NCBI RefSeq assembly: GCF_010015445.1
Contig: NC_053133.1
Span: 930,001-994,000, forward strand
Length of the DNA stretch: 64,000 bases
DNA from: Perca fluviatilis
Lineage: Eukaryota > Chordata > Actinopteri > Perciformes > Percidae
Direction of reading: 5' to 3'
Positions 1 through 11,932 of this stretch are shown piece after piece. Position numbers and translations under genes: made by a program. How positions within the stretch are numbered: the stretch's first letter is position 1; every line of letters starts with the position of its first letter. The notes beneath the pieces were generated by a model. The model saw only the letters and a program-made list of their open reading frames with translations, did not search any database and had not been told where the DNA came from.

Positions 1-480
1 TAGTCATCCCCAAAACATAAATATGCCCAAACACATTCAACCGTATCATCAATCATAGGCACTTTAACTTCTCACAGCTACCTGAGCTGCTACCAAAAGT
101 CTGATATATATGACATTTATGACCTTAATATATACATGTAATACATGTACACTCTTTGGAGCACAAGCATAACTAAGTAAAGTTCCTAAAAAATAAAATA
201 AAAATGAAACTACTGTTAATACCATTGTAATAATAATTAAAATTAAAGCTAATTATAATTATTCATAATTTAAAACTTATATATAGCTTATATTTAACAA
301 CCTGCATTGTTATATACAACTTTTGAAAACAATTTGCATTCAGAACAAGACAGACAAGAAAAGCAGCTTACTTGAATCTCAGTTGATGAGGAATGCTGCA
401 TGTTTAAGGGTCTAATTGATGATGCAGGTAGTCGGCTGAGATCCAATTGGCCGCCGACTGGAAGATCAAAAGCATCCAAG
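1..480. other. AT-rich sequence without recognised feature
   Basis: Mostly AT-rich single-copy-looking sequence with short ATG-started frames but no recognisable protein motif, RNA or repeat boundary. I see nothing to annotate. Confidence 0.5.
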
Positions 481-599
481 GCACATGGTCACCTGAGGTG
501 AAGTGTGATGCTGTTCGAACATGGGAGGTGCATACACAGAATCGTCCAAGCCCATAGGTCGGGAAACGCCCCCAAAGGTGACCAGTCATGGTACGCCAT

Positions 600-968
600 G
601 GCGAGGTATGAGTCACCATCCCGCGCTGGTAGACATTCAGCTAGAGAGCTGAAATTTCTATCGTTTAATGTTCTCGAGCTTGGCAACAACATAGTCAAAA
701 ATCGGAACGGGGCCTGCTTTAGAAAACGAAGAGACACACCATTTTACATACGCTGTCCTGGCCTTTGAGTCATGAAGGCGCAAACCCACTTATCATGTTG
801 TTTTTTCGGAAATACAAACGTTTTAGGCTTAAAATGATGTCAGACGTGGTTCTACAAGCTACAACAAATGTGTTTCCCCAATTTGGGATCTCTGGGACAA
901 TATACCGAGACAAAATGAGCATTCTTATACTCCAAAGTTAAAAAAAATCAACCGCTTGACTCTAAACA
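600..968 (+). repeat. Interspersed repeat, copy 1 of the 'R' family
   Basis: Shares long stretches with 969-1145 and 3395-3697, including the phrases 'attcagctagaga', 'ggggcctgctttagaaaa' and 'tctctgggacaatat'. The copies differ by many substitutions, so they are old. No protein coding potential was recognised. The family also forms the arms of the foldback described at 2754-7340. Confidence 0.7.
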
Positions 969-1215
969 GGTTTTATGTAATGGGAGGTGTGAAGGTTCCC
1001 ACGCAAGCAGGCATTCAGCTAGAGAGTTGAAATTGCTACAGTTTAATGTTCTTGAGGTCAGCAACCACATACTCAAAAATCAGGACGGGGCCTGCTTTAG
1101 AAAACCAAAAACACAAAATTTTTCATACGCTGCCCCGAGATGTAAAACATGAAGGATGAAACTCAACATGCCTCATACTTAGGACAGGGGGTTCTATATT
1201 CCCTAATGTCCTGAC
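969..1215 (+). repeat. R-family repeat, copy 2, split by a hAT element
   Basis: Begins 'atgggaggtgtgaagg' and repeats the R motifs of copy 1. Its downstream part resumes at 2754 after the hAT insertion. The uninterrupted version of this junction is seen at 2857-2930, where the same 'cagggggttct' to 'ttcccctggtgtc' sequence is present without an insert. Confidence 0.7.
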
Positions 1216-2745
1216 CAGAGATGGCAAAAGTACTCACTTCCCGTACTTAAGTAGAAGTACAGATACTTGTGTTAAAAAATACTCTGGTAAAAGTAGAAGT
1301 ACTGATTTAACTTCTTTACTTAAGTAAAAGTAACAAAGTACAGGCTTTGAAATGTACTTAAAGTATAAAAGTAAAAGTAGCCTTGCGAATGACAACCACT
1401 TTTTATGCAAAGCTACCTGGACCACACGCGTTACTAGAGTGCAAGATGAGAAACTTCAGTGGACATAAAAACCAGGCTCTTTATATGCCATGGTCTACAT
1501 TTTAAATGGATGTCTGCCAAACATCACATATATGATTATTGTGACAGAGACTGGGACTCCAGCTTAATAAGATTCTGACTGAGTAGCAAGATATGAATTC
1601 AATTGTGATTCTGTGAGAATTCACAGATCCAGTTTCTCTTTTTTAATCGTCCCCTTAACATTTAAAGGAATCTACACACCTGGGGGGGTATGTGTGTGTG
1701 CTCAAATATAGAAAGAAAATAAAGGATACAATATGAATTACTAAACATAGATTAATTAAGAAGTTCCCCATACTTTTGCCCCAGTTACTTTACAGTTACA
1801 TACGCCTGGCACATGGAGTCATACTTGATGCCTCCTAGCCTATCTCAAACATCTCTCTCAGATAAGGCCAGGGATGATTGGGAATGTCTTACTGCTTGTC
1901 TGCCTAATCTCTGGGATCTCTGTTTTCTTCATTTTCAATATTGCCGTCCATACTATACTAGTGCTAACGTTACCACCATCAAGCTGCAATTATTTGCTGC
2001 AAATGAATGCAGCATGCGGCCGAATCTGTCGAGTCGTCTTGTAGTGGTGCGTTACATGCAACGTAGCCTACAGTATACCCATCCAATTAGATTGAATTCG
2101 GTATTGATCACGTGAAAATAATAACGGTAACTCCAGTGAAATTATTTGAAACTTGCTAGTGAGGACTAGATTAGGACCGTATTTAAAGCTGATGCTGGTT
2201 TCAAACTGACTCCCCAGGTGTGTCTGTAAAACACGGACAGAGACAACTTCTCTCTTTTGATGCTTTACAAGCAACGTGAAACCTAGCTAACAGGTGAAGA
2301 ACACAAACAACTAAATCACTAGCTAACCTACTTTAACTGTGCAGGAACTATAGACCAATACAACAACAGGCTTACATTAACTGACAACATAAGTTATACG
2401 ACTTACAGTTCTCAAGGACGCACACACACCATCTCAACTGATTATCCTCCGGACAGCGGTCTCTCTTTCTTTTTCTCTCACTTTTTTCTGTGGCGCACGC
2501 GACCGGCTCGGGTGGGGCGGCGTGTCCGCGCTATTCTCCGACATTACGACCTCTTGTACAAAACTAAAGTAACGAGCCAATTTTAAAAATGTAAGGAGTA
2601 GAAAGTACCGATATTCGTGTTAAAATGTAAAGAGTAAAAGTAAAAAGTCGCCACAAAAAAAAATAGTAAAGTAAAGTAGAAATATCCGAAAAATCTACTT
2701 AAGTACAGTAACGAAGTATTTGTACTTCGTTACTTCCCATCATTG
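1216..2745. mobile_element. Non-autonomous hAT element, 1.53 kb, with 8-bp TSD
   Basis: Starts 'cagagatggc' and ends 'cccatcattg', giving short terminal inverted repeats. It is flanked by the perfect 8-bp duplication 'gtcctgac' (1208-1215 and 2746-2753), the expected hAT target duplication. Subterminal sequence is rich in 'taagtaaaagta' and 'aagtactt' motifs at both ends in inverted orientation. The interior carries no transposase. Positions 2377-2570 resemble 19932-20090, the leader of a BED-finger hAT remnant, so this copy probably derives by internal deletion from that type of element. Paralogous empty sites at 2885 and 7262 confirm the insertion. Confidence 0.9.
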
Positions 2746-2753
2746 GTCCTGAC

Positions 2754-3697
2754 CACTGTGTCAGAATGTTCCCCTGGTGTCGAATTAATGCTAGCAATAT
2801 GGTGTTATTAGCTGCATCTTAGGGTGTATTTCCTGTCCCTTTGCAAAACTGACACGCCTCATACTTATGACAGGGGGTTCTGTATTCCCAAATGTCCTTA
2901 CCGCTGTGTCAAAATGTTCCCCTGGTGTCAACTGACATTTGGGAAACAAACTGCCATGGCAGTAAGGACTTTGGGGAATCAAGAGTTCCCTAGCAAGTGC
3001 ATGGCAAATGTCAGTTTTTATAGATGGAGCTTTTAAGTGTGTGGAAATTCAGCAGAAACAGTGTTTTGGGCCCTGAGGAGATTTTCCCGTGGCTATAAAA
3101 CCACTTTTAAATGACTTGTAAATTTGAAATTTGGATATGTTGTACAGTATTGAATGCTTTACAAGATCCACCTAGTTGCTGCTCCATAGGATGTTCCTGG
3201 AAGAAGATGGCTTTCCAGAGGGACTCCGGCTACGGCCTTTGAAATACTTATTCAGGGTGTAATAAGTAATGTGCAGTGTGATTTCCAAGCAGATTGATCC
3301 ATATTCTGAATGGCTATGATCATTTAAATATCTGACATTTGGCCAATAATTTCCAATCCGTTACCCTTATGAAAATGTTCCATTCAATTGTAATGGGGGG
3401 TGTCAGTGTTCCCGCGCAAGCACGCTTTCAGCTAGAGGGTTGAAATTGCTAGGGTTTAATGCTCTGGAGCTTGGCAACAACATACTAAAAAATCAGGACG
3501 GGGCCTGCTTTAGAAAACCAAAAACACACCTATTTTACATATGCTTTCCAAGCCTGTGAAGCCTAAAAGGCCGAAACCCCCTTATTGTGTTGTTGTTCTG
3601 AAATACATGGCTTTCTGGCTTTAAATGATGTGTGTGCCAAATTTGGGGTCTCTGGGACAATATCCTGAGAAAATATGAACATTCATATACTCATAGT
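2754..3697 (+). repeat. Left arm of an imperfect foldback (R family)
   Basis: The segment 3040-3420 is similar to the reverse complement of 6700-7090: both hold 'gtgatttccaagca' or its complement, 'ggctatgatcattt' and 'atgttgtacagtattg'. If the inserted hAT at 3698-6080 is ignored, both arms lie about 0.83 kb from a common centre near 6272. This supports a long inverted repeat element or duplication that the hAT later entered. Confidence 0.65.
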
Positions 3698-6080
3698 CAG
3701 TGTTGTAATGTAACGGAGTACAAATACTTCGTTACTGTACTTAAGTAGAAATTTCACGTATCTGTACTTTACTTCGCTATTTAAATTTATGTTAACTTTC
3801 ACTTTTACTCCACTACATTTCCTAGATAAAATGTATACTTTTACTCCGTTATATTTCCACTAAGCATCTTCGTTGCTCGTTACTAAAAAATAAAATTAGA
3901 AGAAAAAAATGTGCGACTGCAATAAGGGAGGTTTGGCGAATCACTGCTCCTAGATTGCATTACGCAAGCTCCGCGACCATGTCGCCTATTTCAGCGCATG
4001 TTTGTTGCTAAAGGAGGAGAGGACGCACAACTGAAACCGCCATGGAAGCATGAGCCCCTACTGGAGGACCTCCCGTGCGTGTAGACCACCAGGCTCGACA
4101 TAAGCAATGGCCGCGGCCCGGGCCAGTAAAACATATATGTCGGGCTGGTTGCAGCCACAGTCACTGCGGGTGTGGCGTTTCCACGCACACATGTAGCCTA
4201 CTGACTGGAAACGTTACCGAGGATTATTTACCGCCGATGGTGCAGATGAACTAACGCTACAATCGTTACTGTAAATAGGTAGCCTACAATAAAACCTCCA
4301 TGATTAAAGAGTCAATAGTTATCAATAACTTAATATGCACGTGAATGACGCGTTCTTCATCCTTGACGATGTTGCCGGTTGTATTAAATAGCAACAGAAT
4401 TGTCTTATTTCAAATTAGGCATACAGGACTAATCTGAGATCATTTTCTAGTTAAGTAGCCTATCTAGTTATCATTATGGATTTTCCATGTTTTTAGGGGT
4501 TTGCTTACTAATGTAAAAAATTAGCATTCATTTTGTAAGAAAGTGAAAATATCAAACAAGATGATGCGTATTAAGTATAATTTTATTTTCTTTATTTGAA
4601 AGTCCGGCCCCTGGAGTGTCTGCTTAAAGAAATTCTGGCCCTTGGAAAAATGTAGTTGATGATCCCTGGTCTAGCTTTGCTGCTAATGGCACAACATCCA
4701 GTGGCAGTGGCTAGCTGGGTTAGAACCATTTTCTAAAGCATAGGTGCGTCGTATATTTTCCTGCTTTTTTGTCCTTTTCCAGTCACACCTAATGATATTT
4801 CTTTCAGGGCCAGTAAAATATAGAAGGGGCCAGCAAAACTTTGATCTACTGGCCGGCAGGGCGTGGGGATTTTTTTTATGTTGAGCCCTGCGACTACCCC
4901 GACGATAGTGGTGAACTCGGTGAACAGGGTAGTGGTGAAGATAACGTCATACACCTGTGTTGCAAGAAATGTTTCTGTACATTGATGTCAGCTCTAAAAA
5001 TCTGCTGTTTGTTCTTTGAACTTTAGAGAATTGTGCCTGAAAAGTCCTAGAAAAGAATGTGATTTTGATTTGATGAGTGAGATTAAGAAGATATGGGAAC
5101 CCTGAATATGCTTTACGCTTTACTATAAGAAAGCCACAATAAAAGTTCTAACCGCTTGCTTTTAAAAAAAAATAACTTTTACTTTTACTTCAAATACTTA
5201 ATTACATTAAATATCAGAAAATTACTTTTGATACTTAAGTACAGTATATATCAGATACTTTAAGACTTTTACTTAAAGTGCCCATATTATGAAAAAAACA
5301 CTTTCTGGTATTTGGGGTGTTCTTTTGTGTCTCAGGTGCTTCCACACACATACAAACTTTGAAAATAATCCATCCATGCTGTTTTGAGTGAGATACGGTT
5401 TCTGAATGTGTCCTGCTTTCAGTCTCCTAGTGAGCTGTTCAAAATCGTCTCGGACTGTGACGTCACAATCCGAAATTAGCTGGCTAACCGCAACCGTTAG
5501 CTCGTAGCATTAGCATTAGCATGCTAACGCTAATGCTAACACTAGCATGGTACCTCGTTTTCAATAGCAAAGCACTGCTACAACACACACAAGTTCACCA
5601 TAATCTACAGAAGAACTACTTCCATGTGCTCCCTCATTTAGAAGTCTCCCAGCTGATCCTGCCTTGTAACTGACTGAAGTTGGAGAAACAGCCTTTCTTT
5701 TACTTCTATGGAGCTAGCTAGCTGACATGCTCTACATCTGAGCTACTGAGCATGTGCGAGTGCAATCAAAGATAGTACAGAAGAAGAAGAAGAAATGAGG
5801 TCTCACTCTGTAGCTAAAACAGAAACCAGGTGAAAAGAGGATCTACAGCAGTGAGAGAGAGCTGTGCAGTACAACAAAAATATGGTGTTTTTGAAAATTA
5901 AACCATGTAAACCTATTCTGGTACAACCTTAAAATACAATTATGAACCTGAAAATGAGTATAATATGGGCGCTTTAAGTAATATTCTAAAAGGTAACTTT
6001 CACTTCTACCAAAGTCTTTTTCTAGTACGATACTTGTACTTTTACTCAAGTATTGCTTTCTAGTACTTTATACAACACTG
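3698..6080. mobile_element. Non-autonomous hAT element with nested TTAA element
   Basis: Ends are 'cagtgttgtaatg' and 'atacaacactg', and both sides carry the perfect 8-bp duplication 'ctcatagt' (3690-3697 and 6081-6088). The subterminal 'acttaagta' motif density is that of the hAT group seen at 1216-2745. No transposase motif was found inside. About 700 bp of its 2.38 kb is a later insertion at 5277-5973. The host sequence around it belongs to the R repeat; the R reading resumes at 6089. Confidence 0.9.
5277..5973. mobile_element. TTAA-flanked inverted-repeat element (copy 1)
   Basis: Terminal inverted repeats 'agtgcccatattatg' and 'tataatatgggcgct' lie directly inside TTAA on both sides (5273-5276, 5974-5977). 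TTAA duplication is the hallmark of piggyBac-like and Kolobok-like elements; which one applies is not decided here because no transposase is present. The interior includes a palindromic stretch of 'gcattagc/gctaatgc' near 5505-5545 and a GAA microsatellite near 5785. A closely related copy lies at 29024-29680. Confidence 0.85.
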
Positions 6081-6088
6081 CTCATAGT

Positions 6089-7560
6089 TCAAGTAAAACG
6101 ACCCCTTGACCTTTAAAGAGGTGTTAGGGCACCTTATCAAACACCCAGAGGTCCCAAATTAATGTCAGCTCTTCAGTCCAACACCCCCTTCAAGGCTGCA
6201 GAGGTTCCAGCTGCCTGTCTCCATTGAAAGACTTAAAGAAACAGTGAATTGACTTGCATTTGACGTTTGGGTGACTTTCTGACATTCAAGTCATTTCACT
6301 GATTTTTTTGCCCATTAATTGAGTGAAAATGCACGAAACTTTGGAAATTCGTAAAGGGTGTTGCGATGAAGGACTGACATGAATTTGGTGCCTCTGGGTG
6401 CTTTCCAAGGTGCCCTAAAACCCATTTAGAGGTCAAAAGGTCGCCATGTTCCCTTATGACAAAAAATTTGAAAAATTTAAATCATCATATCTTCCCAGTA
6501 TATGGTCCGACAGACCCCAAATTTTGCACACACATTCATAAATGGGCCAAAACAGGCTCCCATATTCATTTTTTTCTCTGCGGCATCTAGAAAAAAAAAA
6601 GTCATATTCAAAATCTAAGGATGCTGATGGTGTCTTACAAACCTTTGCAAATGTTGATGAAAAAGGAGGATTTCTTTTTCTGGAGCAGCCACAGCCCGGA
6701 TTTTGTAATATGCTGACAGCCCCCATTACAATCCAATGGGAAATTTTTATTAGGGTAAATAAATGGTAAATAATAGCTAAATGTCCGATTTTCAAATGAT
6801 CATAGCCAGTCAGAATATTGATCAATTTGCTTGGAAATCATACCGCATACAAACTATCACTCCCTGAACATGTATTTCAAAGGGCATATCCGTAGACCCT
6901 CTGGGAAGCCATCTCCTTCCAGGAATATCCTATGGAGATGAAACTGATTGCATCTTGTAAAGCACGCAATACTGTACAACATATTCCAATTTCATAGCTG
7001 TAGCTCATTTACAACTGTTTTTATAGAGATTAAGCAATAACCTAAAAGCCTCACCTCAAGGCCTCAACAGAAAAAGGTGCTTTTTTCTGACTTTTCACAC
7101 ATTTCAAGCAGCCAGGACCACCAAATCGCTACCAGTTATTCTCTCGAAGCCAACGATTGAGGTGGAATAGGTTTCAAGCCTCTAGCTGTATGAAAATCCA
7201 TAAAAAGCCAGGGTCATAATTCATAACTGACACCTGTCATACATTGAATGGGAACACACTATTCCCAAATGTCCTGACCGCCGTGTCACAAAGTTAAACT
7301 GGTGTCAGGAAGTGACCCTGGTATCCCACTGCCATTTGGGAAACAAACTGCCATGGCAGACTGACAATTGGGTATTCAGAATTCCCTGTTAAAAGTATGA
7401 AGGATGTCAGTTTTTGAACTTTGGCAGATTTTTTTTTGCGACCAGTTTTTCTAAACCCCACAAAAAGACGTGGAAGTGATCTACGATGACGATTTTTTGG
7501 TACGCTACATAACAAGTCTCCTTTTCAGCTTCCTAGTGGCAACCTTTGGCAAAGTGTTCT
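6089..7560. repeat. Centre and right arm of the R-family foldback
   Basis: 6123-6190 and 6355-6422 are inverted copies of each other ('gggcacctt' against 'aaggtgccc', 'acccagaggt' against 'acctctgggt'), placing the centre near 6272. 6700-7090 is the inverted partner of 3040-3420. 7262-7420 again resembles 2880-3020 in direct orientation, so the family is a mosaic rather than a simple hairpin. No coding region is recognised. Confidence 0.6.
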
Positions 7561-7862
7561 CTATTTGGCGATCCAAGGTCAAGGCCACGTCAGCCTAGAC
7601 TGGCTGTGAATCTAGTCCGGATTGGACGTGTTTTGGACATTTCGACCTAGCAGTGAACTTTTGTTCTGATACGGTGCACCGGGACCCGTAGCTGACACTG
7701 TCAGTCCCGTTCCCATTTTTTTAGGATGTTATTTTGACCCAGTTGGACGTAGTGTACGTGTTTGCATAGTATCGGCCCTTTTGTCAGTCTTTTTCCCATT
7801 TGTCAGTGACATATTTGGACTCAGATGGACATATTCTATATGTCAGTGTCTATATTTTGGGG

Positions 7863-8240
7863 CCTGGAGGTGAGGCCGGGGGCCCTGGAGGTCAATACCC
7901 AGACATAGAGGCACTAACCTGGCTATGAGAGAAGCAAGGGGGTCATGGAGCATGTTAACCCAGCAGTAGAGTCACTTACTGGGGTCTGGAGGTCAATACC
8001 CAGACATAGAGGCACTAACTGGGGTATGAGAGAAGCAAGGGGGTCATGGAGCATGTTTACCTAGGCTTAGAGCACTATCTGGGGAATGAGAGAAGCAAGG
8101 GGGCCATGGAGCATGTTTACCCAGGCTTAGAGCACTATCTGGGGCATGAGAGAAGCAAAGGGGTCATGGAGCATGTTTACCCAGGTTTAGAGCACTATCT
8201 TGGGCATGAGAGGTAGCATGGAGGCCATGGAGCTTTGTAT
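7863..8240 (+). repeat. Minisatellite with a 60-bp core period
   Basis: From about 8041 the motif 'ggagcatgtttac' recurs at an exact 60-bp spacing for three units, with 'agagcactatct' and 'atgagagaagcaa' in fixed positions. Upstream, 7887 and 7988 begin a related longer unit of about 101 bp with 'ggaggtcaataccc'. It is a higher-order tandem array with a long and a short unit form. Confidence 0.85.
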
Positions 8241-8477
8241 TGACCCATTTGTCATTCTGTTTCCCAACAGGAAGATGGAGCGTGACACCCCCAGCAGGAT
8301 TTTGCACGCAAGCGCAGTCGGCGTTGAAATGTCCTTAAGTCTGCCAAAAATCCCGCACGATGTATGGCAAATGTCGAGCACATTGCCACCGTGTCAACTT
8401 TCTGCCGTGTCCCTATAAGTGCCCATTGATTTTGACTGACATTAGCCCTATATTCCCTACACTAAGCCATCTTACGT

Positions 8478-9252
8478 CAGTGACTACGTTTACAAGCTGT
8501 CAATTTTCGGGTTATGGTCGGGTTAAGGTCACTATTCGGGTTTCTGAAACATTCGGAATAACTTATATGTTTATATGCGTGAGCAGAGAGAGTTACTCCT
8601 GTATACATGGCATTTGTAATCAAATGGCGATATCCCGACGTAAACGGCGACGCACGGTTAGCGTCTGGACGTAGCCTACGGACAACCTTAAGACGCAATA
8701 ACTTTTTGGTCACCTTCTTATAAATCTCACTATCTCGGTACTTTCTGCCGTCAACAAAAGACATTATATTCATGGTTTTCACCACACTAATAAAGAAATT
8801 GGTTTCCTCCTTGCTCCAAAAGTGTGGTGCTGTGCTGCGTCTCGCCATGTTTACCTCTACTTCTTGTTTACTTCCGGTATACTGCGCGCAGGTTTTCTGC
8901 ATTGACATATATATATAACTATATTATTATAGTATATAATTATTATTATAACTATGTTTTCTGGCGCATACAAGAAGTTCCTCTACTCAAAAGACCAAGA
9001 TTCCTTGCGAATAGTACATGCGCAGAACACAAATCAATGTTCCTTTTGATGGAGATATTCCGATACGCGTTTACATGACCAAAATTTCGGGTTAGAAAAG
9101 GGGTAACCCAGGTATCATATTCGGGTTTTTAAAAACCGGAATATGAGCATATTCGGGTTTTTGCTGGTGTTTACATGGCCGTGCGCGACCGGGTTATTGC
9201 TAATATTCCGGGTTTTGAACGGGTTATTGGCTGCATGTAAACGTAGTCACTG
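8478..9252. mobile_element. Short inverted-repeat element inserted in the hAT reading frame
   Basis: Ends are 'cagtgactacgtttaca' and 'tgtaaacgtagtcactg', a 17-bp inverted terminal repeat, with further 'cgggtta' subterminal motifs at both ends. I could not identify a clean target duplication. The interior holds a Myb/SANT-like exon on the minus strand, which suggests a deletion derivative of a PIF/Harbinger-type element; that class assignment is inference. Confidence 0.75.
8695..8848 (-). pseudogene. Myb/SANT-like exon inside the short element
   Basis: From the ATG at 8846-8848 the minus strand reads MARRSTAPHFWSKEET, then a helix-rich segment ending KKVTKKLL. The W-S-x-E-E-T start and the following FI spacing resemble the Myb/SANT-like DNA-binding proteins encoded next to the transposase in Harbinger elements. 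A possible splice donor follows the KLLRLK codons near 8695. After that the open frame runs into terminal-repeat sequence, so only a first exon survives. Confidence 0.5.
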
Positions 9253-10480
9253 TGTAGCAACAATTCAGTGTGGTCGCAGTCCGCCTTCTCCAGATGCACA
9301 CGGAACAGCCGTCTTTGAAGAGATCTGGCGCAAATAGAACAGGTGATCTTCGTTGCCACAACCATTATCTCTTTCATGTTGAGCATTTTTGCCCATAACG
9401 CTTGTTGGTGTATTATGCAGTGGTAATTGAGGAAGTCGGGGAAGGCATCATCCTCCCTGCACTTGGCAATAAATCCATTCGAGCAGCCAACCATCGCGGG
9501 CGCATCGGCCCGTGGTGATGGACACCAATTTGCACACTGGGAGCTGAGTTTTCTCAATAAAGTTTTTGAAAGACTGAAAAATGTCCTCTCCCCGCGTGTG
9601 TTCTTTCATGGGCAGTACTGTTAACAGCTTCTCTTTGGCAGTCATATCGGAAAACACCATATGAATAAAAATGCACAACTGGGCTGTGTCACTTATCCCT
9701 TCTAAGTTTCTGGGTCACGTCTTCAGCCATTGCTTCACAGTGCCATGTAACTGTACTTCTTGACAGCTGGAGAGATTTGATTGACGATACTATGTCTGGT
9801 TTGTTTTTAAAGTCTTGGAACAACGATTCAGCCAGCAGAATGCCTCTTTTAGCATCTCTCCGCCTTGGAAGGATTTCTTGTGTTTAACGATGACGTGACT
9901 CACCCGGAACGATGCTTCGATGGCGGTCTTCGCTTTTGTGGTAAGCTGTGAGAAAAAAGCCTGCTGTTCGGACATCTGGGATTTTAGTTCTTTCACCTTT
10001 CTCCTTCTCAGTTCGCTTTTCGGAGGGAAGTCAGTGTCGTATCTTTTATGAACAGTCCGAAAATGGCGCTCCACATTTCCCTTCTTCGGAATAGCAATGG
10101 TAGATTTGCAATAGGACATTGTGAAAAAAAAGTCCTCTTCCCATTCTGTATCGAAGTGGTAGGTTTTTGGCTTTTTACTTAGTTCAGCTCCCCCACTCAT
10201 TTTTATACCCTTTTTAAGTTAAGTAGAAATTACTTGGGCTAACTGGGCAACTCACTAGCTTGCTGGAATTTTGCCGCTGCTGTATGCACATGCGTGCTGA
10301 CCCGTATGTCAGAAAAGATCAGACGTTAGATTGGTTGTCCTGTATGTCAATCAAGTGAAAATGTCCTAGTGAGGATGGATGATAGGCTGACATCTATTTT
10401 TTTTTTTTAATGCCATGAGATCTACCCACACTACCTTGCGCTCGACCGGTAGATCGCGATCGACGTAATGGGCAGCCCTG

Positions 10481-10813
10481 ATCCAGACCAATATGAAAGG
10501 AGCTAGGTAAGGGGTTAGCTCAGTGGACTAATGTGTGGAAGAACTGTGTTCGTCTCTGTCAGAGGCATTTTGGCTTTGTGTTTGGGGGAGAGGGGGGATG
10601 TTAGATCATACAGGCATATCTCGGAGTCCTGTCAGAGGAATCTCCCAAGAAAGTGTTTGTTTTCCAGTGCGCTGTCGTGAACTTCTGTGTACAGGGCAAA
10701 TACACTATATGGGACTACAAAAAGGTCAATAAAACGATTATACAATAACTTGGCCAGACTTAATATTGTTGTTGTGTCCTTACTGAGACTATTTTGAGTG
10801 TTTTGGTGAGTAG
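10481..10813. other. No recognised feature
   Basis: Between the hAT terminus and the Ulp1-like exon. An open frame at 10535-10732 shows no recognisable motif. The sequence immediately after the hAT end, 'atccagac', would be its target duplication, but the other copy is lost. Confidence 0.4.
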
Positions 10814-11897
10814 GTGCGTTTGAAGGACTATGACTGGATTCTTCTGCCGGTATGCATACATGCACACTGGTTCCTTGTTGCTGCCAGAGTGAAACTACAA
10901 CAGATTTACATCATGTACTCCATACCCAAGAGATCATCGCAAGAGACCGTCAGTACTTCTTACACTGGCGGTATGTTAACTCATCAAATATTTACCACCA
11001 TTTATTAGAAAATCACACTTAAACTTAAAGTTATATCAGCGATCCTGCCGGATATTGCGTTTGTTTTTGTTTGTCTTGATGTGCCGGTGGACACCGATTC
11101 TGTTGCATGATTTTCTGGTGTAATGACACTTAAGTTATTCTTTATTATCCATTGGGGTGGGTGAACACATACTCTCACATGCACATTTGGAGGAGTGACC
11201 CTGTCAGGGGTCCATACACACGGGGGAACACCTGCACACATAATGCAGCGCCGAGGGAGCTCAGGAGCACCCCATCCGTGGATGAGGACGTGAGTGCTGC
11301 TGCACAATCATTACTCCACGCACATTTTTCCTTCACATAGCAGTCAGGAATCAAATTACTTTGGGTAGTCATTCAGTCAAGTTGCCCCTCAACCTTCTCT
11401 TTTCATGGCACATTGCAATGAGCGCATTTTGATGAGGAACAGTGTCATCAGGCCTCACGTGGTAAATGATGGGCAATTTACCAAAAAACTCTTTGTACCT
11501 CTGGAGCCCCATGCTGTAATGTGTTGTACACGACATCTGAGAGGTGTGAGTCCAATGGCAACACTGTTTCTCATTTCTTTGGGATAAATTAGGGTCAATG
11601 ATCCATCTCACTGTTTTGTTTTTTTATATTATTTTTACTGTATTCTTTTTTAATCTATAGAAAATTCATGAAGGAGAGAGGGTCCAGAACAGGGGAGTCT
11701 CTTGACGGATGGACCTTACAGAAAATCCCTGTCACCAGACAGAAGGATGGGTCAAGCTGCGGCCTGTTTGTCCTGATGGAAAGTATTGTCTTTTGTGGAA
11801 GTAAAGACCAGGGATGGGCTATATAGATTAATATTCATAGATATAGATAGATATATATAATTCATTAATCTTGCAGCACATAAACATGGTGATAGAT

Positions 11898-11898
11898 T

Positions 11899-11931
<33 letters not shown>
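11898..11931. repeat. (TG)n microsatellite
   Basis: Uninterrupted run of about 16 tg dinucleotides within the intron-like space of the Ulp1-like gene. Confidence 0.9.

Positions 11932-11932
<1 letters not shown>

Larger units (their letters stand above)
8462..10200 (-). pseudogene. hAT transposase pseudogene, GTF2IRD2/ZBED-like
   Basis: Read from 10200 downwards, the protein starts MSGGAELSKKPKTYHF, followed by a damaged BED-like zinc finger (residues about 35-50, ending GNVERHFRTVH). The usual first cysteine pair is missing; only one Cys remains. Later pieces in other frames include the hAT-core phrases PMKEHTRGEDIFQSF (about 9600), YHCIIHQQALWAKMLNMKE (about 9400) and RSLQRRLFRVHLE (about 9290). 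The frame then breaks at the inserted element, and on its far side (8462-8477) the codons for DVRWLS follow. Frameshifts lie near 9700 and 9480. This arrangement is known from hAT-derived sequences such as the C-terminal part of GTF2IRD2; it cannot make active transposase. Confidence 0.85.
8462..10480 (-). mobile_element. Truncated autonomous-type hAT element (GTF2IRD2-like)
   Basis: On the minus strand the element begins at 10480 with 'cagggctgcccatt' followed by 'gatcgcgatctaccgg', a hAT-type terminus. The transposase relic starts at 10200. Coding similarity ends around 8462, right after residues VRWLS, and the opposite terminus is not seen, so the copy is 3' truncated. It is interrupted by the element at 8478-9252. 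Confidence 0.75.
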
